Assembly: GCF_014279895.1 (NCBI RefSeq)
Contig: NZ_CP047954.1
Location: 558,001 to 622,000, forward strand
Length of the DNA stretch: 64,000 bases
Reading direction: 5' to 3'
Origin: Synechococcus sp. M16.1
GTDB taxonomy: Bacteria; Cyanobacteriota; Cyanobacteriia; PCC-6307; Cyanobiaceae
A model generated the notes under the pieces. The model was given only the letters and a program-made list of their open reading frames with translations, searched no databases and was not told where the DNA came from. Made by a program: the position numbers and the translations under genes. Of this stretch, positions 53,128 through 61,602 are shown piece after piece (position 1 is the stretch's first letter; the number at the start of each line of letters is the position of its first letter).

Positions 53128-54282
53128 TCAGGCCGGTTGCCGGGCCAGGGCTGCATCCACCGCCTGCTGCTGATCACGCCGGGTGATCCAGTGGTGATAG
53201 GTGCGGGTGTGGATCGTCACCGAGTGGCCCATCATCCTGGCGGCGACGGTGTCCGGCAGGCCGACATGGATGGTGCGCACCGCCCAGGCGTGGCGCAGGT
53301 CGTAGGGGGTAATCGGCAGGTCGTAGCGGCGGAACTGCTCACTCACCCGCCGTCCCACCTGCTGCAGGGTGGTGCGCCGCAGATCGGTCTGGATCGCCGG
53401 TAAGGCGGCCGGGTTCTCCGCCAGCTCTTGAAGCCCAAAGCGCTCGACCCAGTCGGGGTGGAACGGCCAGCTCTGGTGTTCACCGGTTTTGGTGGTGGGC
53501 AGCACCCGCAGCACCTGATCCCCGCCCGCTGCCAGGGAGGAGCAATCGCAGAAGAACACCTCGTGGTTGCGCAGGCCGTAGGTGGCCATCAGGGCAAAGG
53601 CCAGGCGCCACTGTGGATTGGGGATGCGGCCTGCGGCCTCGAGGATCTGCGGATCGGTGGGCAGCTGGCGGAAGCGGGCCCGGTGCAGGCCATAGCCGCC
53701 GGCCTCCTGGCGCCAGTCTTCCGGCAAGGGCAGCTCCAGGTGCCGGGCCAGGGCGGCCAGGGCTGTGGCGCATTGCTGCCGGCTGCGGCTGCCGTCCTCG
53801 TAACTGGTCAGCGTCTGCATCAGCAGCGCTGGCTCCAGCGGCTGATCACCGCACTGACGCGCCAGTCGCCGGAGGTAGGGCAAATAGGCACTGGTCCAGG
53901 TGGTGCGACTGCTCGCCGGGGAACGGCGTCGGCGCGGGTCGGCAAAAAAGGCTGCTTCGAAGCCCTCGATGGCGGCCTGGATCCCGATCGAACGCCCTCT
54001 GGCCGTGGCTGCAGAGGAGGAGGCCGACCAGAGCGTCCAATCAAAACTGCGCTGCTCAAGTTGCAACTGCACCAGGGCAGCGGTGCTGAGGGCCTGATTC
54101 AGTCCTGCTGCATCGGCCATTAGCCCCAGGCTGATCCGTTGCAGGCTGTTGCGGCTCGGATCCCCGCGCAACGGCAGAGACCCGCGCAGGTTCAGCCGCC
54201 GACCCCGCTGTTCGATGCGCAGGCGCGACCCCTGTGCCGCCAGCTGCGCATTGGCGGTCTCCAGCGCACTTTTGAGCTCCAT
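53128..54282 (-). CDS. Solitary tyrosine recombinase/integrase-like protein
   Basis: The 384-residue protein has an N-terminal core-binding part and a C-terminal catalytic domain with GLRNHE (first Arg), PTTKTGEH (Lys), [10 protein letters not shown] (second Arg), MMGHS (His) and a terminal TYHHW nucleophile. The usual HxLRH box reads YDLRH, so the first histidine is replaced by Tyr. No phage genes, direct repeats or attachment site are visible near it. Start taken at ATG 54282 ([13 protein letters not shown]). It is divergent from hemH, with 72 bases between starts. Confidence 0.85.
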   Translation of the reverse strand: MELKSALETANAQLAAQGSRLRIEQRGRRLNLRGSLPLRGDPSRNSLQRISLGLMADAAGLNQALSTAALVQLQLEQRSFDWTLWSASSSAATARGRSIGIQAAIEGFEAAFFADPRRRRSPASSRTTWTSAYLPYLRRLARQCGDQPLEPALLMQTLTSYEDGSRSRQQCATALAALARHLELPLPEDWRQEAGGYGLHRARFRQLPTDPQILEAAGRIPNPQWRLAFALMATYGLRNHEVFFCDCSSLAAGGDQVLRVLPTTKTGEHQSWPFHPDWVERFGLQELAENPAALPAIQTDLRRTTLQQVGRRVSEQFRRYDLPITPYDLRHAWAVRTIHVGLPDTVAARMMGHSVTIHTRTYHHWITRRDQQQAVDAALARQPA

Positions 54283-54354
54283 AAATGTGTCGTTGGAACC
54301 AAGGATCGCGTCCGTGGCGGCTACGCTCAACCCCCGAAAACCGTTCTGATCGGT

Positions 54355-55530
54355 ATGTCTCGCGTCGGTGTCGTCCTGCTGAACCTGGGTGGCCCGGAGC
54401 GGATCCAGGACGTTGGCCCGTTTCTCTACAACCTGTTCGCCGATCCGGAGATCATTCGGCTTCCCAGTCCGGCGCTGCAGAAGCCGCTGGCTTGGTTGAT
54501 CAGCACCCTGCGCAGTGGAAAGTCGCAGGAGGCCTATCGCTCCATCGGTGGCGGATCACCGCTGCGGCGCATCACCGAGCAGCAGGCCCGTGAACTCCAG
54601 AGCTTGCTGCGCCAGCGCGGCATCGATGCCACCAGTTATGTGGCCATGCGCTACTGGCATCCGTTCACCGAATCCGCTGTAGCGGACATCAAGGCCGATG
54701 GCATGGATGAGGTGGTGGTGCTCCCCCTCTACCCCCATTTCTCGATCAGCACCAGTGGATCCAGTTTCCGTGAGCTGCAGCGCCTGCGTCAGGCGGATCC
54801 GGCCTTTGAGAAGTTGCCGATTCGCTGCATCCGCAGCTGGTTTGACCACCCGGGCTATGTGAAGGCCATGGCCGAGCTGATCGCGACAGAGGTCCGCAAC
54901 AGCGACGACCCCACGAAGGCTCACGTCTTCTTTAGTGCCCACGGTGTGCCGAAGAGCTACGTCGAAGAGGCGGGCGACCCCTATCAAAAAGAGATCGAAA
55001 CCTGCACCGGTTTGATCATGAAGGAGTTGGCCGTTCAGATGGGCCACGAGAACCCCTTCACCCTGGCCTACCAAAGCCGTGTGGGTCCGGTGGAGTGGCT
55101 CAAGCCCTACACCGAGGAGGCCCTTGAGGAATTGGGGCAAGCCAAGACCAACGATCTGGTGGTGGTGCCGATCAGCTTCGTCAGCGAACACATCGAGACG
55201 CTTGAGGAAATCGACATCGAATACCGGGAGTTGGCCACCGAAGCCGGTGTGGTGAATTTCCGTCGGGTGCGTGCTCTCGACACCTATGCCCCCTTCATCG
55301 AGGGATTGGCGGATCTCGTGGCCACCAGCCTGCAGGGCCCTGAGGTGAGTCTCGATGCGGCGGCGGAGCTGCCCAACAAGGTGAAGCTCTATCCCCAGGA
55401 GAAGTGGGAATGGGGTTGGAACAACAGTTCCGAGGTCTGGAACGGCCGTCTGGCCATGGTTGGTTTTTCAGCCTTTTTGCTCGAGCTGATCAGTGGTCAA
55501 GGGCCGCTGCACGCCCTCGGCTTGCTCTGA
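54355..55530 (+). CDS. hemH: Ferrochelatase with C-terminal CAB-type helix
   Basis: The 391-residue ferrochelatase inserts iron into protoporphyrin IX. The catalytic domain (1-320) has [23 protein letters not shown] and the histidine of [19 protein letters not shown]. After a linker comes a chlorophyll a/b-binding-type helix, [21 protein letters not shown], with the E-x-x-N-G-R-x-A-M motif, typical of cyanobacterial and plant enzymes and implicated in pigment sensing. ATG 54355. Confidence 0.97.
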   Translation: MSRVGVVLLNLGGPERIQDVGPFLYNLFADPEIIRLPSPALQKPLAWLISTLRSGKSQEAYRSIGGGSPLRRITEQQARELQSLLRQRGIDATSYVAMRYWHPFTESAVADIKADGMDEVVVLPLYPHFSISTSGSSFRELQRLRQADPAFEKLPIRCIRSWFDHPGYVKAMAELIATEVRNSDDPTKAHVFFSAHGVPKSYVEEAGDPYQKEIETCTGLIMKELAVQMGHENPFTLAYQSRVGPVEWLKPYTEEALEELGQAKTNDLVVVPISFVSEHIETLEEIDIEYRELATEAGVVNFRRVRALDTYAPFIEGLADLVATSLQGPEVSLDAAAELPNKVKLYPQEKWEWGWNNSSEVWNGRLAMVGFSAFLLELISGQGPLHALGLL

Positions 55531-55564
55531 CCAAGCCAGGGGAGCTGCGGGCCCTTAACCTTGG

Positions 55565-55577
55565 GGGTCATTGACCC
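55565..55577. promoter_or_regulatory. Palindrome just before ilvB
   Basis: GGGTCA-T-TGACCC is a 13-base odd palindrome ten bases before the ilvB GTG. It could be an operator or a small hairpin near the ribosome-binding site. No NtcA-type site (GTA-N8-TAC) is visible here. Confidence 0.3.
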
Positions 55578-55586
55578 GTCGCCTCT

Positions 55587-57374
55587 GTGACTCTCACCTC
55601 AGCGTCTTCGGCCGTCACTGGGCAGCAGGCCGGTCACGGTGGCCAGAGAATGTCTGGGGCGACAGCCCTGATGGATGCGTTGCGGCGCCATGGCGTCGAC
55701 ACGATTTTCGGCTACCCCGGCGGCGCGATTCTCCCGATCTACGACGCACTCCATATCGCCGAGAGCGAGGGCTGGGTGAAGCACATCCTGGTGCGGCATG
55801 AGCAGGCCGGCACCCACGCGGCCGATGCCTATGCGCGTGCCACCGGCAAGGTGGGCGTTTGCTTCGGCACGTCGGGGCCGGGTGCCACCAACCTGGTGAC
55901 CGGCATCGCCACCGCCCAGATGGACTCGGTGCCCATGGTGGTGATCACCGGTCAGGTGCCGCGTCCGGCGATTGGCACCGATGCCTTCCAGGAGACTGAC
56001 ATCTTCGGCATCACCCTGCCGATCGTGAAACATTCCTGGGTGGTGCGCGATCCGGCTGATCTCGCCTCCATCGTTGCCCAGGCCTTCCTGATTGCAGCCA
56101 GTGGTCGTCCGGGCCCCGTGCTGATCGACATCCCGAAGGATGTTGGCCAGGAGATGTTCGATTACGTGCCGGTTGAGCCCGGATCGATTGTTCCCAAAGG
56201 CTTCCGCAAGCCTCAGCCCCCCCGGGATGAACCGATCCTGTCGGCGCTTGAGCTGATCGCCGAGGCGGAGCGTCCGCTGCTCTATGTGGGCGGTGGTGCG
56301 ATCTCAGCCGGTGCTCACGACAGCCTGCGGGTGATCGCTGAGCGCTATCAGATCCCTGTCACCACCACCTTGATGGGGAAGGGTGCCTTCGATGAAAACG
56401 ACCCTCTCTCGGTGGGCATGCTCGGCATGCATGGCACGGCCTATGCCAACTTCGCCGTCACCGAATGCGATCTGCTGATTGCTGTTGGCGCCCGTTTTGA
56501 CGATCGGGTGACCGGAAAGCTCGACACCTTCGCCCCCCGGGCCCGGGTGATCCACTTTGAGATTGACCCGGCCGAAATCGGCAAGACTCGCCGCCCCGAT
56601 GTTGCGGTGCTCGGTGATCTGGGCCTGAGCGTGGCGCGCTTGGTGGAGCTGAGCCTGCAGCAGCAGGTGCAACCCCGCACGGCCCCTTGGTTGGCGCGCA
56701 TCGCCGAGTGGAAACAGACCTATCCCCTCACCGTGCCTCCCACCGAAGGCCCCCTCTTCCCCCAGGAGGTGCTGCTGGCCGTTCGCGAGCTGGCACCGAA
56801 TGCCATCGTCACCACGGACGTGGGTCAGCACCAGATGTGGGCGGCCCAGTACCTGCGCAATGGGCCCCGGGGCTGGATCAGCAGTGCCGGTCTTGGAACC
56901 ATGGGCTTCGGCATGCCGGCCGCCATGGGCGCCCAGGTGGCGTGCCCCGATCGTCAGGTGGTGTGCATCGCGGGTGACGCCAGCATCCTGATGAACATCC
57001 AGGAGTTGGGAACCCTGGCGGCCTATGGCCTTCCGGTGAAGGTGGTGATCGTCAACAACCACTGGCAGGGCATGGTGCGTCAGTGGCAGGAGAGCTTCTA
57101 CGAGGAGCGTTATTCCGCCTCCGACATGCTCAATGGCATGCCGGACTTCGTGGCTCTCGCCCGCTCCTTCGGTGTGGACGGCGTGCACATCCGCGAGCGG
57201 GACTCGTTGAAGCGTGATCTCGAGGCGGCGCTCAAGGCCCCCGGCCCGATGTTGATCGACATCCACGTGCGTCGTGGTGAGAACTGCTATCCGATGGTTC
57301 CCCCGGGCAAAAGCAATGCTGAAATGGTGGGCCTTCCGGCTCCCATGCCGGTCCTCAACGCCCCGACCTCTTGA
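55587..57374 (+). CDS. ilvB: Acetolactate synthase, large subunit
   Basis: The 595-residue TPP enzyme makes acetolactate and acetohydroxybutyrate for valine, leucine and isoleucine. It has the catalytic glutamate in LVRHEQAGTHAADAYAR, a FAD-domain middle (FDDRVTGKLDTFAP) and the TPP-binding CIAGDASILMNIQELGTLAAYGLPVKVVIVNN. A conserved WQESFYEERY loop follows. GTG 55587. The small subunit is not adjacent. The next gene begins inside its stop codon. Confidence 0.97.
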   Translation: MTLTSASSAVTGQQAGHGGQRMSGATALMDALRRHGVDTIFGYPGGAILPIYDALHIAESEGWVKHILVRHEQAGTHAADAYARATGKVGVCFGTSGPGATNLVTGIATAQMDSVPMVVITGQVPRPAIGTDAFQETDIFGITLPIVKHSWVVRDPADLASIVAQAFLIAASGRPGPVLIDIPKDVGQEMFDYVPVEPGSIVPKGFRKPQPPRDEPILSALELIAEAERPLLYVGGGAISAGAHDSLRVIAERYQIPVTTTLMGKGAFDENDPLSVGMLGMHGTAYANFAVTECDLLIAVGARFDDRVTGKLDTFAPRARVIHFEIDPAEIGKTRRPDVAVLGDLGLSVARLVELSLQQQVQPRTAPWLARIAEWKQTYPLTVPPTEGPLFPQEVLLAVRELAPNAIVTTDVGQHQMWAAQYLRNGPRGWISSAGLGTMGFGMPAAMGAQVACPDRQVVCIAGDASILMNIQELGTLAAYGLPVKVVIVNNHWQGMVRQWQESFYEERYSASDMLNGMPDFVALARSFGVDGVHIRERDSLKRDLEAALKAPGPMLIDIHVRRGENCYPMVPPGKSNAEMVGLPAPMPVLNAPTS

Positions 57375-57718
57375 TTCGTCTTGTCTTAATCGGCGTTCTG
57401 CTGCTGCTTTGGGCCGTGCCGGTGCAGGCCGCAGAGGTGCTTCAGGTGCGCAGCAGTTCCCTGCTGCAGGTGGGAGACCACAACCGCACTTACACCGTTG
57501 CCCTGGCCTGTTCCGCCGTTGATGCAAGCCAAGAGGCCGAGGCCACTGCATGGTTGCGTCAGGAACTGCCGCGCCGTCGCAAGGTCAATCTGCGGCCGGT
57601 CGGCTCCAGCGAGGGGCAGCTGATGGCCAGAGTGACCCCGATCGGTGCTGAGCGTGACCTCAGCACCGGCTTGATTGCCGCTGGTTTGGCCAGCAACAGC
57701 TGTGGGGTCGATGGCTGA
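57371..57718 (+). CDS. Small secreted staphylococcal-nuclease-fold-like protein
   Basis: The 115-residue protein has a cleavable signal (VLIGVLLLLWAVPVQAAE). Its mature part has strands resembling the SNase OB-fold (VLQVRSSSLLQVG, YTVALACSAV, AEATAWLRQELPRRRKVNLRPVG, GQLMARVTPIG, LSTGLIAAGLAS). The catalytic Arg/Asp pattern of true nucleases is not complete, so it may be a binding protein. TTG 57371 overlaps the ilvB stop; the following gene's ATG lies before its own stop. Confidence 0.7.
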   Translation: MIRLVLIGVLLLLWAVPVQAAEVLQVRSSSLLQVGDHNRTYTVALACSAVDASQEAEATAWLRQELPRRRKVNLRPVGSSEGQLMARVTPIGAERDLSTGLIAAGLASNSCGVDG

Positions 57719-57947
57719 TAACCGCATTGCCCGGGGCATTGTCTTGGTGCCCTGTCTGCTGCTGGGGGGTGCCTTTCTGGCCACAGCGGCCTGGGGGCAG
57801 GGCGCCGCAGCTGAAAACCGCACCCTGGCCATCGGCATCGGTGCTGGCTTGCTGTTGGCAGGTTGGTTGTCCCAGTTGGGTGGCGGCTCAGACGGTGGGC
57901 CTGAATCCTCTGTGACAAAACCGGACGAGTCCGACCCCTCTCCCTAA
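57711..57947 (+). CDS. Small two-helix membrane protein
   Basis: A 78-residue protein with two hydrophobic helices (about 8-28 GIVLVPCLLLGGAFLATAAWG and 38-56 TLAIGIGAGLLLAGWLSQL) and a polar Ser/Pro/Asp tail. ATG 57711 lies inside the end of the previous gene in another frame, an overlap of eight bases. It appears to be the third gene of an ilvB-nuclease-fold-membrane string. Function unknown. Confidence 0.65.
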   Translation: MADNRIARGIVLVPCLLLGGAFLATAAWGQGAAAENRTLAIGIGAGLLLAGWLSQLGGGSDGGPESSVTKPDESDPSP

Positions 57948-57993
57948 TTGCGGGGATCGGGTTGCTTCCCTCCGATCCCATGTCGAAGCCTGA

Positions 57994-58224
57994 GTGGCGA
58001 CCTTGGCCTTTGCCGATGCAGAACCCTTGCCGTTGTCCGCTGACGGGGGCATCGATGCGATGGGTTGGTTGGACCCTGATCAGAAGGAGGTCGTTCCGAT
58101 TTGCCAGGCCTTTGATCAGCGTCGCCCCGGGGAGCGTCTGCGTCTGAAGGCAGTGGCCAGTGATTCCCGCTTTCGTGCTGGCCTGGCACCATCCGGCCAG
58201 GCCATGGCCGGTCTGATCGAATGA
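57994..58224 (+). CDS. Small hypothetical soluble protein
   Basis: A 76-residue frame from GTG 57994, acidic and without a membrane helix (GGIDAMGWLDPDQKEVVPICQAFDQRRPGERLRLKAVASDSRF). It lies between the membrane-protein gene and the FAD dehydrogenase gene, 22 bases upstream of the latter. No family known; its similarity in composition to its neighbours favours a real gene. Confidence 0.5.
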   Translation: MATLAFADAEPLPLSADGGIDAMGWLDPDQKEVVPICQAFDQRRPGERLRLKAVASDSRFRAGLAPSGQAMAGLIE

Positions 58225-58246
58225 GGTCTGGGGACACGACCTTGAG

Positions 58247-59908
58247 ATGCTGCGCCTGAGTGAACTGAAGCTGCCCCTCGACCATGGGGAAGAAGCGCTG
58301 CAGGAGGCGGTGCTCAAGCGTTTGAGGATTCCGCCGGATCGTCTTTTGGGTCAGACCCTGGTGAAGCGCAGTGTTGATGCGCGGCGTCGCGACCGGATTC
58401 AGCTGATTTACAGCGTGGATGTGCAGGTGAAGGGTGAAGCCGCCCTGTTACGGCGCATCGGCAACAAAGGCCGGGTGCGTCTGGCTCCAGACACCCGCTA
58501 CCGGTCTGTGGGTCAGGCCCCCGATGGCTTCCCCTTGGATGCGGCCGATCGGCCTGTGGTGGTGGGGGCAGGCCCCTGCGGTTATTTCGCTGCTCTGCTG
58601 TTGGCACAGATGGGGTTCCGACCGCTGTTGCTGGAACGGGGTCAGGCCGTGAAGCAACGCACCGCTGACACCTTTGGCTTCTGGCGGGGCACCAGCCCCT
58701 TCAACCCGGAATCCAATGCCCAATTCGGTGAGGGCGGAGCCGGCACCTTCTCCGACGGCAAGCTCTACAGCCAGGTGAGCGATCCCGAGCACTACGGCCG
58801 CAAGGTGCTGGAGGAGCTGGTGGCCTGTGGTGCCAGCGAGGAGATCCTCACGTTGCACCGCCCCCACATCGGCACCTTCAAGCTCGCCACCGTGGTGCGT
58901 GGCCTGCGGGCACGGATTGAAGCTCTGGGCGGTGAGGTGCGTTTCAACAGTCGCGTGACACGCCTCCAGCTCAGCGACAGCAGCGCTGGGAAGCCCCATC
59001 AACTCGATGGGGTGGTGCTGGCCGATGGAACGGAGATTCCCTGCCGCCATCTGGTGCTGGCTCCCGGTCATTCCGCGCGCGACTGCTTCGAAATGCTGGA
59101 GCAGATCGGTGTGCAGCTGCAGCGCAAACCGTTTTCCGTGGGTGTGCGGATTGAGCATCCGCAGCATCTGATTGACGCAGCCCGCTGGGGAGAGGCGGCG
59201 GGCCATCCGCGTCTCGGGGCCGCCGAGTACAAGCTGGTTCACCATGCTGAAAACGGCCGCTGCGTCTACAGCTTCTGCATGTGTCCCGGAGGATTTGTGG
59301 TGGGTGCCACCTCGGAGGAAGGCCGGGTGGTGACCAATGGCATGAGCCAGCACTCCCGCAACGAGCGCAACGCCAACAGCGGTTTGGTTGTGGCTCTGGA
59401 CGCCGATGACCTGGCACCGTTTGAACGCTTCCCCGGGGATCCGCTGGCGGGGATTGCTCTGCAGCGGGAGCTGGAGGAGCGCGCCTTCAGGCTTGGAGGG
59501 AGCAGTTACGCCGCACCGGCGCAGCGGTTGGAGGATTTCCTGGCGGCCCGTCCCTCCACCCGTCTGGGTGGCATCGCCGCGTCGTATCAGCCGGGTGTGC
59601 ATCCCGCCGATCTGGATGACCTGCTCCCTGCTGCCATCGTTGAGGCCTTGCGGGAGGCGTTGCCGGCCTTTGCCCGCAAGCTGAAGGGGTATGACCACCC
59701 CGATGCGGTGCTCACCGGCGTGGAAACCCGCACGTCATCGCCCGTGCGGATTCCCAGGGATGAAGCGTTGGAATCGCTCAATGTGAAGGGGCTGGTGCCC
59801 GCGGGTGAAGGGGCGGGCTATGCCGGCGGCATCCTCTCGGCCGGAATCGATGGCATTCGGGCTGCTGAAGCCTTGGCCATTCAGATCCTGAAGACCAAGC
59901 CTGTTTAA
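58247..59908 (+). CDS. FAD-dependent dehydrogenase (COG2509 type)
   Basis: The 553-residue flavoprotein has an N-terminal domain of about 100 residues (LSELKLPLDHGEEALQEAVLKRLRIPPDRL) typical of this family, then the FAD motif VVVGAGPCGYFAALLLAQMG. Next come GEGGAGTFSDGKLYS, the substrate-binding middle, and the final VPAGEGAGYAGGILSAGIDG that closes the flavin site. Members are predicted oxidoreductases without a proven substrate. ATG 58247. The stop lies three bases from the pgeF stop. Confidence 0.87.
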   Translation: MLRLSELKLPLDHGEEALQEAVLKRLRIPPDRLLGQTLVKRSVDARRRDRIQLIYSVDVQVKGEAALLRRIGNKGRVRLAPDTRYRSVGQAPDGFPLDAADRPVVVGAGPCGYFAALLLAQMGFRPLLLERGQAVKQRTADTFGFWRGTSPFNPESNAQFGEGGAGTFSDGKLYSQVSDPEHYGRKVLEELVACGASEEILTLHRPHIGTFKLATVVRGLRARIEALGGEVRFNSRVTRLQLSDSSAGKPHQLDGVVLADGTEIPCRHLVLAPGHSARDCFEMLEQIGVQLQRKPFSVGVRIEHPQHLIDAARWGEAAGHPRLGAAEYKLVHHAENGRCVYSFCMCPGGFVVGATSEEGRVVTNGMSQHSRNERNANSGLVVALDADDLAPFERFPGDPLAGIALQRELEERAFRLGGSSYAAPAQRLEDFLAARPSTRLGGIAASYQPGVHPADLDDLLPAAIVEALREALPAFARKLKGYDHPDAVLTGVETRTSSPVRIPRDEALESLNVKGLVPAGEGAGYAGGILSAGIDGIRAAEALAIQILKTKPV

Positions 59909-59911
59909 GTT

Positions 59912-60706
59912 TCAGCTGCAGACGGGGGCTTGCGCCACGATTCCGCTCCACTGAACGGCTTTCACCTGATCCCGTCGCCAGGAATGGAACAGCTCGGGCT
60001 CACTGACGGTGCACAGCGGGCAGTGGGCGATCCGTCCGCTCGGGATTCCTGCGCCCTGGAGCTGCACTCTGGCGGCGGTTCGAATGTCCAGGCGATGCCG
60101 CCCCGGTTGCTCATCCGGCAGCAGGGCCCCTGCATCGGACAGGGAAGCCTTGTTGGGGACCGCGGCGCTGACGGCCTTCACCACCTCATCGCCCACCTGG
60201 TAGCAGGGGCCGCTGACGGCCGGGCCCAGGGCAACCACCAGATCCTCCCGCCGGGCCCCCCGCTCCACCAACCGATCCAGGGCCGTGATCAGGATTCCAG
60301 CCGCCACCCCCCGCCAACCGGCATGACAGGCCGCGGCATGCCCCGTGCCGGGATCCGCGATCAGAACCGGTGTGCAGTCGGCACCGCACACCCAGAGGCT
60401 CTGGCCCCCGCGATCACTCACCAGGCCATCGGCCTCAGGCCAGGGATCCTGCGGGGCGTCGCTGGCGTTCAGAACGATTCCACTGTGGATCTGCTGGGGC
60501 CTGTGGACGCTGATGCCGGCACTGACGTACCCCGCCAGTTCATCAGGACCACGGCCGTGCCAGAGCCGGGTGAAGAAGCCGTGCTCGAACCCTTGCCCAT
60601 GCAGCAGATCGCTCTGGAGGTAATAGCCCCCGTAACAACCGATCCAGGTCCAGCCCTTCAACGTGTTGAAGCGGCTGTCTGGTCGATCAAACGGCCCGTC
60701 TTTCAT
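59912..60706 (-). CDS. pgeF: Laccase-domain purine nucleoside phosphorylase-like protein
   Basis: The 264-residue YfiH/PgeF protein has the zinc-binding segments VCGADCTPVLIADP and HAAACHAGWRGVAAGIL, giving Cys and His ligands, and a C-terminal CPLCTVSEPELFHSWRRD. Bacterial PgeF removes stray L-Ser-containing peptidoglycan precursors, while close homologues (LACC1 type) act on nucleosides. ATG 60706. Eleven bases separate it from the Tab2 gene on the same strand. Confidence 0.92.
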   Translation of the reverse strand: MKDGPFDRPDSRFNTLKGWTWIGCYGGYYLQSDLLHGQGFEHGFFTRLWHGRGPDELAGYVSAGISVHRPQQIHSGIVLNASDAPQDPWPEADGLVSDRGGQSLWVCGADCTPVLIADPGTGHAAACHAGWRGVAAGILITALDRLVERGARREDLVVALGPAVSGPCYQVGDEVVKAVSAAVPNKASLSDAGALLPDEQPGRHRLDIRTAARVQLQGAGIPSGRIAHCPLCTVSEPELFHSWRRDQVKAVQWSGIVAQAPVCS

Positions 60707-60717
60707 CAGCCCTGCAA

Positions 60718-61602
60718 TCAGGCCATGGGGATGTCCCGCAGCATCCAGAAGCCGCCGAAGGTCTGTTCTTCGGGGCTGGACTGGATGGCGATGAACTGGA
60801 GGCCGCGCACCTGCTGCTGCGAAGTGGCCAGGGCCTCGGAGATTTCAGCGGCGACGTCTGGCTCCAGGTCGCTCACCAACCAACGGTCATCCTGACCAGC
60901 CTCCAGCACCAGCTGGCGGTCTTCAACGATCATCCGCACCGGTTCCAGACCACCCAACCAACCCGCCATGGCGAGGGAGCGGCTCTGGCTGAACAGGCGC
61001 AGACCCGGCACAGAGGCCTCGGGGTTGATGCCATCGGGCACAGGCAGCAGCCCGCTGAAACTCATCGGCCATTCCGATGCCTCCAGCAGCAGGCTCGCCG
61101 GCAGGGTGGCCCAGCTCCAGGCGTCGCCTTGAACTTCCTCCGGCAGGGGCACTGGAGGGGTTGGAACAGGCGCCGGCGGTGGTGCCAGCGGGCCCGCCAT
61201 GAAGCCCTCCTCCTCGGGATACACCTCCCTTTCGCGCTGCTGAAGCCAGTCGAGCAGGGCGAAGGTGCGGCGACTTGGAATCACCTCGAGGTCTTGTTCG
61301 GCTGCGGCGCGCTGCACCATGGTGCGCATCGAACTGCGCCAGCAGCGCAAGCGCACGGGCGAACCCCAGCCCCCGCTTGCGGATGCCTGTTTGGCTTCAG
61401 CCAGGGCTTGGCTCAACCAGAGCGAATTCACCTCACCAGAGGGGCACACCTTGGCGAAGCGAAATGGCTCTGCATCCCCAGTTGCAGCGGGGGTGGAGGT
61501 GATCAGCAGTTCCCAACGCTTGCGGCCATCGGCCTCAAGGATGGGTCGGGAGTAGAAGTCGAGTTCCCAGTCTTCGGCGGCTGTCAGGGCAGCAGTGCTC
61601 AT
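60718..61602 (-). CDS. Tab2/Atab2-family RNA-binding protein
   Basis: The 294-residue protein belongs to the Tab2/Atab2 (DUF1092) family, whose plant and algal members are needed for translation of psaB and other photosystem mRNAs. Visible family parts are WELDFYSRPILEADGRKRWELLIT, the LRCWRSSMRTMVQRAA helix, SRRTFALLDWLQQRE and the C-terminal GLQFIAIQSSPEEQTFGGFWML. A proline-rich linker (PPPAPVPTPPVPLP) separates two domains. ATG 61602 overlaps the S1-domain gene stop by four bases. Confidence 0.9.
   Translation of the reverse strand: MSTAALTAAEDWELDFYSRPILEADGRKRWELLITSTPAATGDAEPFRFAKVCPSGEVNSLWLSQALAEAKQASASGGWGSPVRLRCWRSSMRTMVQRAAAEQDLEVIPSRRTFALLDWLQQREREVYPEEEGFMAGPLAPPPAPVPTPPVPLPEEVQGDAWSWATLPASLLLEASEWPMSFSGLLPVPDGINPEASVPGLRLFSQSRSLAMAGWLGGLEPVRMIVEDRQLVLEAGQDDRWLVSDLEPDVAAEISEALATSQQQVRGLQFIAIQSSPEEQTFGGFWMLRDIPMA

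Noticed and set aside
53128-54354. Prophage or genomic island around the recombinase
   Set aside because: Neighbours are housekeeping genes, and there are no tRNA, direct repeats, structural phage genes or composition shift.
56304-57551. 415-residue frame antisense to ilvB
   Set aside because: Composition rich in His/Arg/Gly/Gln and no domain; ilvB is unmistakable on the other strand.
58448-59698. 416-residue frame antisense to the FAD dehydrogenase
   Set aside because: Shadow frame of a high-GC gene without any recognised motif.
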